Shown here in pieces: positions 17,079-26,262 of a stretch of DNA of 64,000 nucleotides. The translations under genes and the position numbers were made by a program. Position 1 is the first letter of the stretch. The number at the start of each line of letters is the position of its first letter. Location: contig NZ_QLLK01000005.1 in assembly GCF_003259505.1 (NCBI RefSeq), positions 1 to 64,000 on the forward strand. Reading direction: 5' to 3'. Below the pieces are notes generated by a model. That model searched no databases. It was not told the origin of the DNA and saw only the letters and a list, made by a program, of their open reading frames with translations. The DNA is from Algoriphagus yeomjeoni (GTDB lineage Bacteria; Bacteroidota; Bacteroidia; Cytophagales; Cyclobacteriaceae).

Positions 17079-19898
17079 ATGCCTAAAGATAGCAGTATAA
17101 AGCACGTTCTCATCATTGGTTCAGGTCCCATCGTCATAGGTCAAGCTTGCGAATTTGATTACGCAGGTTCGCAGGCAGCTAGGTCTCTTCGTGAAGAAGG
17201 GATCATTGTTACCTTGATTAACTCGAATCCGGCGACCATTATGACTGATCCTGTCACGGCCGACAATGTCTATTTGCTTCCTTTGGAAAAGAAATCCATC
17301 GTACAAATCCTCAAAGATCATCCAGACATCGATGCAGTTCTTCCGACTATGGGAGGGCAAACTGCATTGAACCTTGCAATAGACTGCGAAAAAGGTGGTG
17401 TATGGGCGAAATACGGGGTGAATATGATCGGTGTGGATATCGATGCGATTGATACTGCTGAAAACCGTGAAAAATTCAAAGCGTTGATGGAAAAAATCGG
17501 CGTTGGCGTTTGTAAAGGTGCTACGGCTACTTCCTTTCTTCAAGGAAAAGAAATCGCCCAAGAAATAGGCTTTCCATTAATCATCAGAGCTTCTTATACC
17601 CTAGGTGGTGCTGGTGGTGCATTTGTGGAAAAGGAAGAAGATTTTGAAGGGGCACTAGTAGCAGGTCTTCAAGCCTCTCCAGTTCACGAAGTGCTGATTG
17701 AGCAAAGTATCCTTGGCTGGAAAGAATACGAGCTGGAAGTGATGCGTGATAATATCGGCAACATGATAGTGATCTGTTCTATTGAGAACTTTGATCCGAT
17801 GGGTGTGCATACTGGTGATTCTATCACGGTGGCACCTGCGATGACCTTACCTGATACGACCTTTCAGCGCATGAGGAACTATGCGATTACGATGATGAAT
17901 AGCATAGGGAATTTTGCTGGAGGCTGTAACGTGCAGTTCTCAGTGAGTCCTAACAATTCTGAAATCATAGGTATCGAGATCAACCCGCGAGTTTCCCGAT
18001 CTTCTGCTTTGGCTTCGAAAGCAACTGGATACCCAATTGCGAAAGTAGCGGCAAAACTAGCAATCGGTTATAACTTGGATGAGTTGAAAAACTCCATTAC
18101 CGGAACAACCTCAGCATTTTTTGAGCCTTCCATAGATTATGTAATTGTGAAAGTTCCTCGTTGGAACTTCGATAAATTCAAGGGTTCCGACAGAAGACTA
18201 GGCCTTTCTATGAAGTCTGTAGGTGAAGTGATGGGCATAGGAAGAAACTTCCAAGAAGCCCTTCAGAAAGCCTGTCAGTCCCTTGAAATCAAAAGAAATG
18301 GTCTTGGTGCCGATGGCAAAGAACTACGTAATCAAGAAGAGATTTTGTATTCCTTGGCTAATCCTAGCTGGAATAGGCTTTTCCATATCTACGACGCATT
18401 CAAACTTGGAATTTCTTTCCGTACAATTCACGATTTAACTAAAATAGATAAGTGGTTCTTGAAGCAAATTGAGGAGCTGATTCATTTAGAAAGAGAAATT
18501 GAGAAATTTAAAATAGGAACCATTCCTGTGGAATTGATGGATTTGGCAAAGCGAAAAGGCTATGCGGATCGTCAAATCGCACATTTGCTTGATTGCTTAG
18601 AAAGCGAAGTTTTCGATAAGCGCTACACAGAGATGGGCATCAAGCGAGTTTATAAATTGGTGGATACTTGCTCGGCAGAATTTGAAGCCAAGACTCCATA
18701 TTATTACTCTTCTTTTGGAACTGAAAATGAGTCCATCAAATCAGACCGTAAAAAAGTAGTAGTTCTTGGATCAGGACCAAATCGAGTTGGGCAAGGAATA
18801 GAATTCGATTACTCTTGTGTTCATGGAGTTTTGGCAGCAAAAGAATGCGGCTACGAGACGATAATGATTAATTGTAATCCTGAGACGGTTTCTACAGACT
18901 TTGATATTGCTGATAAACTATATTTCGAGCCGGTGTTTTGGGAGCATATTTACGAAATCATTCTTCACGAGCAGCCTGAGGGTGTGATCGTCCAATTGGG
19001 TGGTCAGACTGCTCTGAAGCTTGCTGAGAAAATGGATAAATACGGAATCAAGATCATCGGAACTAGCTTTGAAGCCTTGGATTTGGCAGAAGATAGAGGA
19101 AGATTCTCCAGTTTATTGAAAGATCTTGATGTTCCTTATCCTGAGTTTGGAACGATTCATAATACAGACGAAGCGCTTGAACTTTGTAAGACAATTGGTT
19201 TCCCGCTTTTGGTTCGCCCGAGCTACGTGCTAGGTGGACAGGGTATGAAGATTGTGATCAACGAAAAAGAACTTGAGCAGCATGTAGTGGATGTCTTGAG
19301 AGATATTCCGAATAATGAGATCCTGCTAGATCACTTCCTGGAAGGTGCAATTGAAGCTGAAGCTGATGCGATTTGTGATGGTGAGAATGTGTACATCATC
19401 GGGATCATGCAGCACATCGAGCCTGCTGGAATTCACTCTGGTGATTCCTACGCGGTGCTTCCTCCGTACAACTTGGGGGATTTGGTGATTCGTCAGATCG
19501 AGACTTATACTGAGAAAATTGCCCTTGCACTAAAAACTGTAGGCTTGATCAACATCCAGTTTGCAATCAAAAATGACAAGGTTTATATTATCGAAGCAAA
19601 TCCAAGAGCTTCGCGAACGGTGCCATTTATTTGCAAAGCGTATAGAGAACCTTATGTAAACTACGCCGTAAAGGTGATGTTGGGAGAGAAAAAAGTAACT
19701 GATTTTGAATTCAAGCCTTACAAAAAGGGTTATGCGATCAAGGAACCAGTTTTCTCTTTCCACAAATTCCCGAAAGTAAACAAAGAATTGGGGCCTGAAA
19801 TGAAATCTACCGGTGAAGCGATTTACTTTATCGACGATTTGATGGATGATTATTTCTTGAAAATCTACGCAGAGCGGAATCTGTATTTGAGTAGATAA
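17079..19898 (+). CDS. carB: Carbamoyl-phosphate synthase large subunit
   Basis: Makes carbamoyl phosphate for pyrimidine and arginine synthesis with the small subunit CarA, which is not in this window. The start at 17079 (MPKDSSIKHVLIIGSGP) matches the family; the frame is open back to 16887 but that 64-residue extension is not conserved-looking. Two ATP-grasp halves are evident, with duplicated GSGP-IGQ-EFDY motifs near the N-terminus and at about residue 563. Length is 939 residues: the protein stops right after LGPEMKSTGE, where E. coli CarB (about 1073 residues) continues into the MGS-like allosteric domain. That regulatory domain is therefore missing. The 5' flank carries a candidate promoter. 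Confidence 0.96.
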   Translation: MPKDSSIKHVLIIGSGPIVIGQACEFDYAGSQAARSLREEGIIVTLINSNPATIMTDPVTADNVYLLPLEKKSIVQILKDHPDIDAVLPTMGGQTALNLAIDCEKGGVWAKYGVNMIGVDIDAIDTAENREKFKALMEKIGVGVCKGATATSFLQGKEIAQEIGFPLIIRASYTLGGAGGAFVEKEEDFEGALVAGLQASPVHEVLIEQSILGWKEYELEVMRDNIGNMIVICSIENFDPMGVHTGDSITVAPAMTLPDTTFQRMRNYAITMMNSIGNFAGGCNVQFSVSPNNSEIIGIEINPRVSRSSALASKATGYPIAKVAAKLAIGYNLDELKNSITGTTSAFFEPSIDYVIVKVPRWNFDKFKGSDRRLGLSMKSVGEVMGIGRNFQEALQKACQSLEIKRNGLGADGKELRNQEEILYSLANPSWNRLFHIYDAFKLGISFRTIHDLTKIDKWFLKQIEELIHLEREIEKFKIGTIPVELMDLAKRKGYADRQIAHLLDCLESEVFDKRYTEMGIKRVYKLVDTCSAEFEAKTPYYYSSFGTENESIKSDRKKVVVLGSGPNRVGQGIEFDYSCVHGVLAAKECGYETIMINCNPETVSTDFDIADKLYFEPVFWEHIYEIILHEQPEGVIVQLGGQTALKLAEKMDKYGIKIIGTSFEALDLAEDRGRFSSLLKDLDVPYPEFGTIHNTDEALELCKTIGFPLLVRPSYVLGGQGMKIVINEKELEQHVVDVLRDIPNNEILLDHFLEGAIEAEADAICDGENVYIIGIMQHIEPAGIHSGDSYAVLPPYNLGDLVIRQIETYTEKIALALKTVGLINIQFAIKNDKVYIIEANPRASRTVPFICKAYREPYVNYAVKVMLGEKKVTDFEFKPYKKGYAIKEPVFSFHKFPKVNKELGPEMKSTGEAIYFIDDLMDDYFLKIYAERNLYLSR

Positions 19899-19975
19899 AT
19901 AAAGCTGAAGTCTAAATTCAAAAGGCTGAATAGGGAAACTTTAAATTGAATTAAAGAATAAAATTTTAACCTATT

Positions 19976-20233
19976 GTGTGGAAATTTCTTGTAATAGTTC
20001 TCGGAGTTGGTTGGCTACTAGGCCAACTAATCCGATATTTTCTTAGAAGCAAATTGGCCAAATTTGCTCAGCATGTAAGTGAGGTGGCAAAGGAAGAACA
20101 GCGCGCTCAGCGACATGCTTCTGCGTCAAAGGATGAGATAATCGTAGATTTTGTCCCTCAGAAGCAGAAAGAAAAAAAGAATCATGATATCAAAGGCGGT
20201 GAATACGTCGATTATGAAGAAGTGAAGGAGTAA
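19976..20233 (+). CDS. DUF4834 family small membrane protein
   Basis: An 85-residue protein with a GTG start, one N-terminal membrane segment (residues about 2-25) and a charged cytoplasmic tail ending EYVDYEEVKE, as in DUF4834 proteins of Bacteroidota. Function unknown. It follows carB by 77 bp on the same strand and ends in a strong terminator that overlaps its stop codon. Confidence 0.7.
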   Translation: MWKFLVIVLGVGWLLGQLIRYFLRSKLAKFAQHVSEVAKEEQRAQRHASASKDEIIVDFVPQKQKEKKNHDIKGGEYVDYEEVKE

Positions 20234-20248
20234 TCCTTCACTTTTTTT
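20221..20248 (+). terminator. Rho-independent terminator
   Basis: A perfect 9-bp stem AGTGAAGGA/TCCTTCACT with the tetraloop GTAA, followed by seven T residues. It includes the DUF4834 stop codon and probably ends carB-region transcription. Confidence 0.9.
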
Positions 20249-20254
20249 GTTTTT

Positions 20255-20285
20255 AACCACAAAGTGCACAAAGGTTTCGCAAAGT
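20255..20285. repeat. Dispersed-repeat-like AACCACAAAG...CGCAAAG motif
   Basis: An A/C/G-rich stretch with three AAAG/AAAGG units (AACCACAAAGTGCACAAAGG and onward to 20285) lies just after a terminator. It resembles short intergenic repeats common in Bacteroidota and is similar in style to the 8583-8605 motif. No coding potential. Confidence 0.4.
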
Positions 20286-20340
20286 TCGAAATCCTAAGAG
20301 TTATTGAGGCTTTGAAATGCTTATGCCAATAAAAAGATTC

Positions 20341-21534
20341 TTATTCTGACTTAGCAAGCTTACACCAAAAAACCTTAAATCCACGCAGGGTTTTTGTTCC
20401 GATCAAATAATCTTCACCACCGTCCTTTACCCCTAGTTTTTTCTTCAGTCCTTCAGATCCACTGGCATAATTGCGAGTGATTACATTCACCTTTCCAGAT
20501 GGAAATAGCTTTTTGATTTCCCCTTTCTTAGGCTGTGCTTCTTGAATCACTTCGAATACTCTAGCTGGAAGATTTGTCTGAAATTCTGAGGAAGTATAGA
20601 TGTGACTGTTCGGGTCTAGTTTTTTTAGACCAAACCTTTCTCCAAAACTCTTAAAAGCTCCGGCTTTCAAAATTCCTGAAAGCGGCTCGATCAAATACTT
20701 TTCCACTTCTCCAAAAGTAGAATTGCTTATTTCTTCTCCGCCTTGCTCGAATGAAAAACTACTTTCATCAGTTCCTAGATCTATTGCTTCGATTGTTAAC
20801 GGAGATTCAACGCCTTTTTTGCTCCAATGTAAAAGCAATTCTTTCACTTCGTTTTTGACGGAGATCACCTGCACTTTTTGAATATCAGGAAGCTCTAAGA
20901 TTGCCTGCGAGATATCCAACATGGGTGATAATTTCAGGAGAATTGAATCTGCTTTGCTTTTCATCATTTCCCAGACACTGACCACATCGGGTTCGCAATC
21001 CTGAAGTTTATAGAGCTTTTGATTGCCTTTTCCCCTGCGAGCTGGATCGGCATAAATCAGGTCAAAATGCTTCTCAGATTTAGCCAAAAAATCTAAGCCA
21101 TCTCCTTTTATGATGTCGAATTTTTTTCGAGCAAGGATTTCTAGATTATGGGTTACAATCTCAGCCAAATCATCTTGGTGCTCACAATAAATTGCTTTCT
21201 CGAAGTTTTTACTCAGGAAATAACTATCTACTCCAAATCCTCCAGTGAGGTCAATCATCAATTGACCGCTTCTATTTCTAGCTTTGAATTCGGCAGTTTG
21301 TTCGGAGGAACTTTGCTCCAGAGATATTGAAGGAGGGAAAATTATCCTCGGGTTTGCAGACCAAGCGGGAAGTTTCTTAGCAGCTTTTTGTCGTGCGGAG
21401 ATTTGCTGTACTGCGGCTTTTAAATCGAAATCAGTTTTGCCCTGATATCTAAAAAGTAAAAGTGCAGGATCTTCCCTAAGATGATCCTGCACAAATTGTT
21501 GGAAGTCGGCCCGATGATACTGGGTCAAATCCAT
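20341..21534 (-). CDS. Class I SAM-dependent methyltransferase (THUMP-like domain)
   Basis: A 397-residue protein with a clear SAM-binding motif DLTGGFGVDSYFL (residues about 95-107) and DLIYADPARRG (about 156-166). The latter is typical of a Bacteroidota group annotated as THUMP-like class I methyltransferases, probable RNA modifiers. The C-terminal part carries GTKTLRGFKVFWC. The start codon shares its A with the asd stop (TAATG), so it is translationally coupled to asd. The target RNA base is unknown. Confidence 0.75.
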   Translation of the reverse strand: MDLTQYHRADFQQFVQDHLREDPALLLFRYQGKTDFDLKAAVQQISARQKAAKKLPAWSANPRIIFPPSISLEQSSSEQTAEFKARNRSGQLMIDLTGGFGVDSYFLSKNFEKAIYCEHQDDLAEIVTHNLEILARKKFDIIKGDGLDFLAKSEKHFDLIYADPARRGKGNQKLYKLQDCEPDVVSVWEMMKSKADSILLKLSPMLDISQAILELPDIQKVQVISVKNEVKELLLHWSKKGVESPLTIEAIDLGTDESSFSFEQGGEEISNSTFGEVEKYLIEPLSGILKAGAFKSFGERFGLKKLDPNSHIYTSSEFQTNLPARVFEVIQEAQPKKGEIKKLFPSGKVNVITRNYASGSEGLKKKLGVKDGGEDYLIGTKTLRGFKVFWCKLAKSE

Positions 21535-22523
21535 TAAATCAAGCCGTTTGCGAGCGCGTATTCAGCGATTTGAACGGCGTTGGTCGCAGCGCCTTTTCTA
21601 AGGTTATCTGCCACAATCCACATGTTTAACGTATTAGCCTGAGATTCATCTCTTCTCAAGCGACCTACGAACACCTCGTCTTTTTTATGCGCAGTGATTG
21701 GCATAGGGTAAATGTTGTTTGCCACGTCGTCCTGTACAATGACTCCTGGAGCAGCCGCAAGTAGCTCACGTACTTCAGCCAAATCAAAGTCTTCCTTGAA
21801 TTCCACGTTTACCGCTTCTGAGTGTCCGCCCATTGTTGGGATTCTCACTGTTGTTGCAGTTACTTGTATAGTATCGTCACTGAAGATTTTCTTTGTCTCC
21901 TTGATCATCTTCATTTCTTCCTTAGTATATCCATTTTCCTGGAACACATCGATGTGAGGAAGTACGTTCATATCAATTTTGTGAGGATAGACCATTTCAG
22001 CCTTTTCACCAGCGCGTTCAGCCATCATCTGCTCTACTGCTGCTACTCCTGTACCTGTCACCGACTGGTAAGTAGAAACTACAATTCTTTTGATGCCGTA
22101 GCGCTCACGCAAAGGAGCCAGTGCCAATACCATCTGAATGGTAGAGCAATTTGGGTTTGCTATGATCTTATCTTCTTTGGAAAGTTCTTTGGCGTTGATT
22201 TCTGGGACGATCAATTTTTTAGAAGGATCCATTCTCCATGCAGAAGAATTGTCAATCACGATCGTACCAACTTCAGCGAATTTTGGCGCCCACTCAGTAG
22301 AAGTGCTTCCACCAGCGGAGAATATAGCTACCTCAGGTTTCAATGAAACAGCTTCAGCAAGACCGATGACAGTGTAAGGTTTACCCTTATATGGAATCTG
22401 TTTACCTACTGATCGCTCGCTGGCGACTAATAGAAGTTCGTCAAAAGGGAAGTTGTGCTCTGCGAGCACCTCTAGGATTTCTGAGCCTACCAAGCCGGTA
22501 GCTCCTACCACTGCTAATTTCAT
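21534..22523 (-). CDS. asd: Aspartate-semialdehyde dehydrogenase
   Basis: Reduces aspartyl phosphate to aspartate semialdehyde for lysine, diaminopimelate, threonine and methionine synthesis. The NADP-binding motif VGATGLVGSEILEVL is at the N-terminus and the catalytic Cys is in NPNCSTIQM (about residue 130). The start at 22523 gives 329 residues, the usual length. An upstream ATG at 22607 would add 28 residues, but a candidate -7 promoter element lies at 22565-22572, inside that extension, which argues against it. Confidence 0.95.
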   Translation of the reverse strand: MKLAVVGATGLVGSEILEVLAEHNFPFDELLLVASERSVGKQIPYKGKPYTVIGLAEAVSLKPEVAIFSAGGSTSTEWAPKFAEVGTIVIDNSSAWRMDPSKKLIVPEINAKELSKEDKIIANPNCSTIQMVLALAPLRERYGIKRIVVSTYQSVTGTGVAAVEQMMAERAGEKAEMVYPHKIDMNVLPHIDVFQENGYTKEEMKMIKETKKIFSDDTIQVTATTVRIPTMGGHSEAVNVEFKEDFDLAEVRELLAAAPGVIVQDDVANNIYPMPITAHKKDEVFVGRLRRDESQANTLNMWIVADNLRKGAATNAVQIAEYALANGLI

Positions 22524-22564
22524 CTGCTTCTGCTTAAAAGTAGTTGTTGAAAATTTTTGAAGCA

Positions 22565-22572
22565 CAAAAGTA
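22565..22572 (-). promoter_or_regulatory. Candidate -7 element for asd
   Basis: On the minus strand TACTTTTG matches TAnnTTTG, about 42 bp before the asd ATG at 22523. Only the last two bases (TG) of a -33 TTTG are present at 19-nt spacing. Confidence 0.42.
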
Positions 22573-22702
22573 AGGGCTACTAATTCATTTTCAGGCCTGT
22601 ATTCCAAAAATTTTAATCAAAATCGAATAAATCCCAACAAAGCCTGTAGTTTGAGATCGTTTTGATAAGTATATTTAGTCTAGACTTTTTAATTGACTTA
22701 TT

Positions 22703-25225
22703 ATGATTGGCTTATTTTTTATTTGGCAATTGTTCTATTTTTCTGCTTTTGTTCAATCAGAAGCAAACCTGACTACGGACAGTAATCAAGTTCAGGATTT
22801 TGAATCTGAATTTTCTATTCAAAGCTACCCCGATGCGTTTTTGCCAAGTTGGTATGCTAATGAAGTCAGAAGTACTTCTTCCCGTATTTATCAAGCAAAT
22901 GGGTTGGGGAAAAATGGTAGTAAAGCTTTAGCTGTTCAGCCAATCTCTACTTTTGACGGTGAAGTGATTATTCGTCTTTCTCCTCAAGAATTTGATGATC
23001 CTAAAGTTCGGTTTTGGGCAAGGTCGGTCAAAAACGGAACTGGTGATCGACCTGCTTTGGTTTCATTTCGATGGGGAGAGCAGCTGATGGGGAATTATTC
23101 AGTTCGAGAAATTCTTGTTGGAGCAAATGAATTTGGGAATGAGGATCAGGAATTCAGATTGTTTGAGGTGGAATTACCAGAGAAGTATCATGGTGCCGAG
23201 GATATTTACCTAATGATAGAAATCCGTTATGGACCTGGGTCGGGGAGCTGCGCAAAATGGCTGATGGATGACTTTGAGTTTGGAGAATTTTTAGTGGATA
23301 ATATTGAACCAAAAATTAGAAATGTCCGTGGGTTTGATGAAAGACAAATTGAAATTCAGTTTGATGAAGGGGTAGATCCAGTCTTTTCTGAGTTTGCATT
23401 TAACTACAGCCTGAATGAATCAGAACCGTTATTTGTGACTAGGAAGTCAGATTCCTTGGTGTATTTAAGTTTCGATGAAAAGCTTGAACATGGGAGAAGT
23501 TATGAGTTGAAAGTCTCCAAGGTTCCGGATTTGGAAGGAAACTTTCTAAAGGATACTTTGATTTCCTTTCAGTTTTTTGATCCGACTATTATCCCCTACA
23601 AAACCCTTGTGATCAATGAAATCATGCCAGCTCCAAAAGCTGATCTTGACTTGCCGAATGTTGAATATGTAGAGATTTTTCATGCTGGGGAATATCCTAT
23701 TCGTTTAGAAGGGTTGTCCTACTCCAATTCTAGATCGACTGTGGTTTTGCAGGAGGCATGGATTCAGCCAAATGAGTTTTTTCTTTTGGCACCAGAAAAT
23801 CAAGCTTCACAATTGAAAGAATATGGTGTAGTTATAGGTGTCAAATCTTGGCCAACATTATTGAATTCGGGCGATCAATTGCAATTGAAAGATGATCATG
23901 GAAATGTAATTGACATAATTTCTTATGCGACGAAGAGCTGGGGTGGAAGTGAATTTGCGAATGGTGGATACAGCCTAGAAGTAGCTAATCCATTTTATGC
24001 CTGTGAGCAAAATGATTTGTTGAGAGCTTCAATTGACCCGCTTCGGGGCACTCCGGGAAGGCAGAATTCAGTATTTGATTTGACTCCTGACGAGACAGAA
24101 CCAGTTCTTAACTCTTATGAATTCATCACTTCGAAAAGTCTTTTGCTAACATTTTCAAAGCCAATCCTTTCTGGATTTGATAATTCAGGTTTTTTAATGA
24201 ATCCAAATTTTGAGATTGATTCTATTTTTCAGCCAAGTTCCAGCCAAGTTCATATTGTCTTCGTTGCGGAAGTTGCTGTCAATACAATTTATAAACTAAG
24301 CATAAATAATTTGTCTGATTGCTCGGGGAATGCATATGCCCAAATCGAGCCTTTGGAGATCATATTGCCTGTGGAGGCCAAGAATGGCGATGTGTTGATC
24401 AATGAACTACTCTTTAACCCGAGGACAGGTTCACCCAAGTTTGTAGAGTTGGTCAACATCACAGATAATTATTTGGAGCTGAAGCATTGGAAACTTGCAA
24501 ATCTTGATGAAACTGGAGGAGCAGATCAGATGAAAAAAATCAGCGAATCTTCAGTTATTATTCCACCCAGAGGCTTTCTAGCGATCACTACCAACCCAGA
24601 ACAATTGAAGCTAGATTACCCCAAATCTACATTCGCAGAATTCATAAAAATAGCAACCCTTCCTAGCTATCCAATAGCTGGTGGAACTGTGGTTTTATTG
24701 GATTCAGCTGGAGTTTTGGCTGAGGCTTTTTCTTACTCGGAAGATCTCCATCACCCATTGTTAAGGGATCCGAAAGGTGTTTCTCTAGAGCGGCTTTCGA
24801 CGGAATCTCCAGCTTCTTTATCCGCAAATTGGCACTCCGCCTCAGCAATTGAGGAATATGCCACTCCAGGGCGAAAGAATTCTCAGTTGATTGCCGGAGA
24901 ATTGGAAGGAGAGTTGATTCTAATTGACCCAGAAGTCTTTGACCCGGAAGGAAGCAATGGAAATACTTTTACCTCTATTCGTTACGAGCTTGATCAAGCT
25001 GGGTGGATCGGGAGTTTTCGGATTTATTCTACTACAGGTCAGCTGATGGCATCCCTAGCTCAAAATGAGTTATTGGGTGTGTCAGGTTTGTTTACTTGGA
25101 CCGGTACAGATAGTCAGGGGAAAATCGTGAGGCCTGGTTATTACATACTGCTGGTAGAATTATATGACCTCTCTGGAAAGCTGAAAATAGTTCGAAAATC
25201 GATTACCGTGGCAACAAGATTGTAA
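22703..25225 (+). CDS. Lamin-tail-domain surface protein
   Basis: An 840-residue exported protein with an N-terminal hydrophobic segment (about 1-18). It holds two lamin-tail-type domains: one at about residues 300-440 (VINEIMPAPKADLDLPNVEYVEIF) and one at about 565-725 (LINELLFNPRTGSPKFVELVNI). Bacterial Ig-like regions precede each. The C-terminal 80 residues (FRIYSTTGQLM ... GYYILLVELYDLSGK) resemble FlgD-Ig or type IX secretion-type tails. It is probably an outer-surface or secreted protein; the role is unknown. It diverges from asd over about 180 bp. Confidence 0.78.
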   Translation: MIGLFFIWQLFYFSAFVQSEANLTTDSNQVQDFESEFSIQSYPDAFLPSWYANEVRSTSSRIYQANGLGKNGSKALAVQPISTFDGEVIIRLSPQEFDDPKVRFWARSVKNGTGDRPALVSFRWGEQLMGNYSVREILVGANEFGNEDQEFRLFEVELPEKYHGAEDIYLMIEIRYGPGSGSCAKWLMDDFEFGEFLVDNIEPKIRNVRGFDERQIEIQFDEGVDPVFSEFAFNYSLNESEPLFVTRKSDSLVYLSFDEKLEHGRSYELKVSKVPDLEGNFLKDTLISFQFFDPTIIPYKTLVINEIMPAPKADLDLPNVEYVEIFHAGEYPIRLEGLSYSNSRSTVVLQEAWIQPNEFFLLAPENQASQLKEYGVVIGVKSWPTLLNSGDQLQLKDDHGNVIDIISYATKSWGGSEFANGGYSLEVANPFYACEQNDLLRASIDPLRGTPGRQNSVFDLTPDETEPVLNSYEFITSKSLLLTFSKPILSGFDNSGFLMNPNFEIDSIFQPSSSQVHIVFVAEVAVNTIYKLSINNLSDCSGNAYAQIEPLEIILPVEAKNGDVLINELLFNPRTGSPKFVELVNITDNYLELKHWKLANLDETGGADQMKKISESSVIIPPRGFLAITTNPEQLKLDYPKSTFAEFIKIATLPSYPIAGGTVVLLDSAGVLAEAFSYSEDLHHPLLRDPKGVSLERLSTESPASLSANWHSASAIEEYATPGRKNSQLIAGELEGELILIDPEVFDPEGSNGNTFTSIRYELDQAGWIGSFRIYSTTGQLMASLAQNELLGVSGLFTWTGTDSQGKIVRPGYYILLVELYDLSGKLKIVRKSITVATRL

Positions 25226-25294
25226 TTTTAATAGTAGGTTTTTTGAGTTTCAATCTTAGAAAATAGTATCTTAAGAGACTAACACCCCAAAATC

Positions 25295-25465
25295 ATGGCT
25301 AAAGACCTTATTACCGAAGCTTTGCAGACAATTCACCTGCAACATGGCAAAGACCTCAAAGAGGTTGGCCAATACCTGAATATGAAATATCGGATTGATG
25401 CTGAACCTATGGTTCTGCAGAAACGACTGCAGAAAATGCTACAAGAAGGAAAAGCCGTCGCATGA
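25295..25465 (+). CDS. Small hypothetical protein (56 aa)
   Basis: A 56-codon frame from ATG at 25295 to TGA at 25465, reading MAKDLITEALQTIHLQHGKD and ending LQKMLQEGKAVA. It looks like a soluble, amphipathic-helical protein. A good terminator overlaps its 3' end, which supports real expression. I do not recognise a family. Confidence 0.6.
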   Translation: MAKDLITEALQTIHLQHGKDLKEVGQYLNMKYRIDAEPMVLQKRLQKMLQEGKAVA

Positions 25466-25478
25466 CGGTTTTTTATTT
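25451..25478 (+). terminator. Rho-independent terminator
   Basis: AAAGCCGTC (25451-25459) pairs with GACGGTTTT (25464-25472) around a 4-nt loop, followed by T residues. It overlaps the stop of the 56-residue ORF. Confidence 0.75.
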
Positions 25479-25875
25479 TACTTGATCTATCCAAGGTCAA
25501 ATAATTTGATCCTATATATTAATTTTTCAACAGGAAATACACAATTGAATATATCCTTTCAGATGTTTCTATTGTTAAAATTTTTCTACAAACTAAATAG
25601 TGATTTACAAGATTGGGTTTGTAGTGTTTTGATTATCAGCTTTTTGAAATATTTCTTAAGGTTCGATTTCACTTTTAAGTGTCTTTTGAGGTATATAGTG
25701 CATGTTTTTGTCATCGTATGACTATCATGCCTCTTGCTTATGAATATAATTCTGGGGTGAAATTTTCAAGTAAAAGCTGTGTCCTGAATCCTTGTAAATC
25801 CAACCCGTAAATGTATTTTAGGGAACTATTTCTAAAATGAACCGTCCCAATACTGTTACCTAATATTAGTTGGCT
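25479..25875. other. AT-rich intergenic region without a supported gene
   Basis: About 400 bp between the 56-residue gene and the DksA-like gene. A 108-codon frame crosses it (25395-25721) but starts inside the upstream gene, is rich in Phe, Leu and Asn codons from AT-rich DNA, and has no recognisable domain. I see no clear promoter or RNA element. Confidence 0.5.
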
Positions 25876-26259
25876 ATGAGCAAGGAAGAAAAGACCGCAT
25901 ATTCCCAGGAAGAATTAAAAGAATTCGAGGGGATAATATTAAAGAAACTTCAAAGTGCAAAAGAGGAACTTCACGCCTTGAAAGAGTCATTGAGTAAGAA
26001 AAATGATAGTGGCACTGACTACACAGCTTCTACCTCCAAATTACTGGAAGATGGCGCAGATACACTTGAGCGTGAGAGTCAGAACCAACTGGCAGCTAGA
26101 CAGCAAAAGTTTATCTATAATCTGGAAAATGCGTTGATCCGTATCAAAAACGGTACTTATGGCATTTGTGTAGATACAGGAAAACTTATCGCAAAAGAAA
26201 GATTGATGGCTGTGCCACATACGATGCATTCTATCGAAGCAAAACTCGCTAAAAAGTAA
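25876..26259 (+). CDS. DksA/TraR-family RNA polymerase-binding regulator (zinc cysteines lost)
   Basis: A 127-residue DksA/TraR-like protein: a coiled-coil (about 15-70) and a C-terminal zinc-finger-like module. In canonical DksA the module reads YGxCxxCGxxI ... CxxC. Here YGICVDTGKLIAKERLMAVPHTMHS keeps one Cys and has Thr and Ser at the other positions, so zinc is probably not bound; this variation is common in Bacteroidota. It probably tunes transcription through the RNA polymerase secondary channel. The ATG at 25876 is preferred to a TTG 6 bp upstream. scpB starts 3 bp after the stop. Confidence 0.82.
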   Translation: MSKEEKTAYSQEELKEFEGIILKKLQSAKEELHALKESLSKKNDSGTDYTASTSKLLEDGADTLERESQNQLAARQQKFIYNLENALIRIKNGTYGICVDTGKLIAKERLMAVPHTMHSIEAKLAKK

Positions 26260-26262
26260 GTT

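Noticed and set aside
22524..22607. 28-residue extension of asd
   Set aside because: Not part of the family; a candidate -7 element lies inside it. The start at 22523 fits the NADP-binding motif position.
25395..25721. 108-codon plus-strand frame
   Set aside because: Starts inside the 56-residue gene in another frame, has AT-driven Phe/Asn/Leu-rich composition and no recognisable domain.
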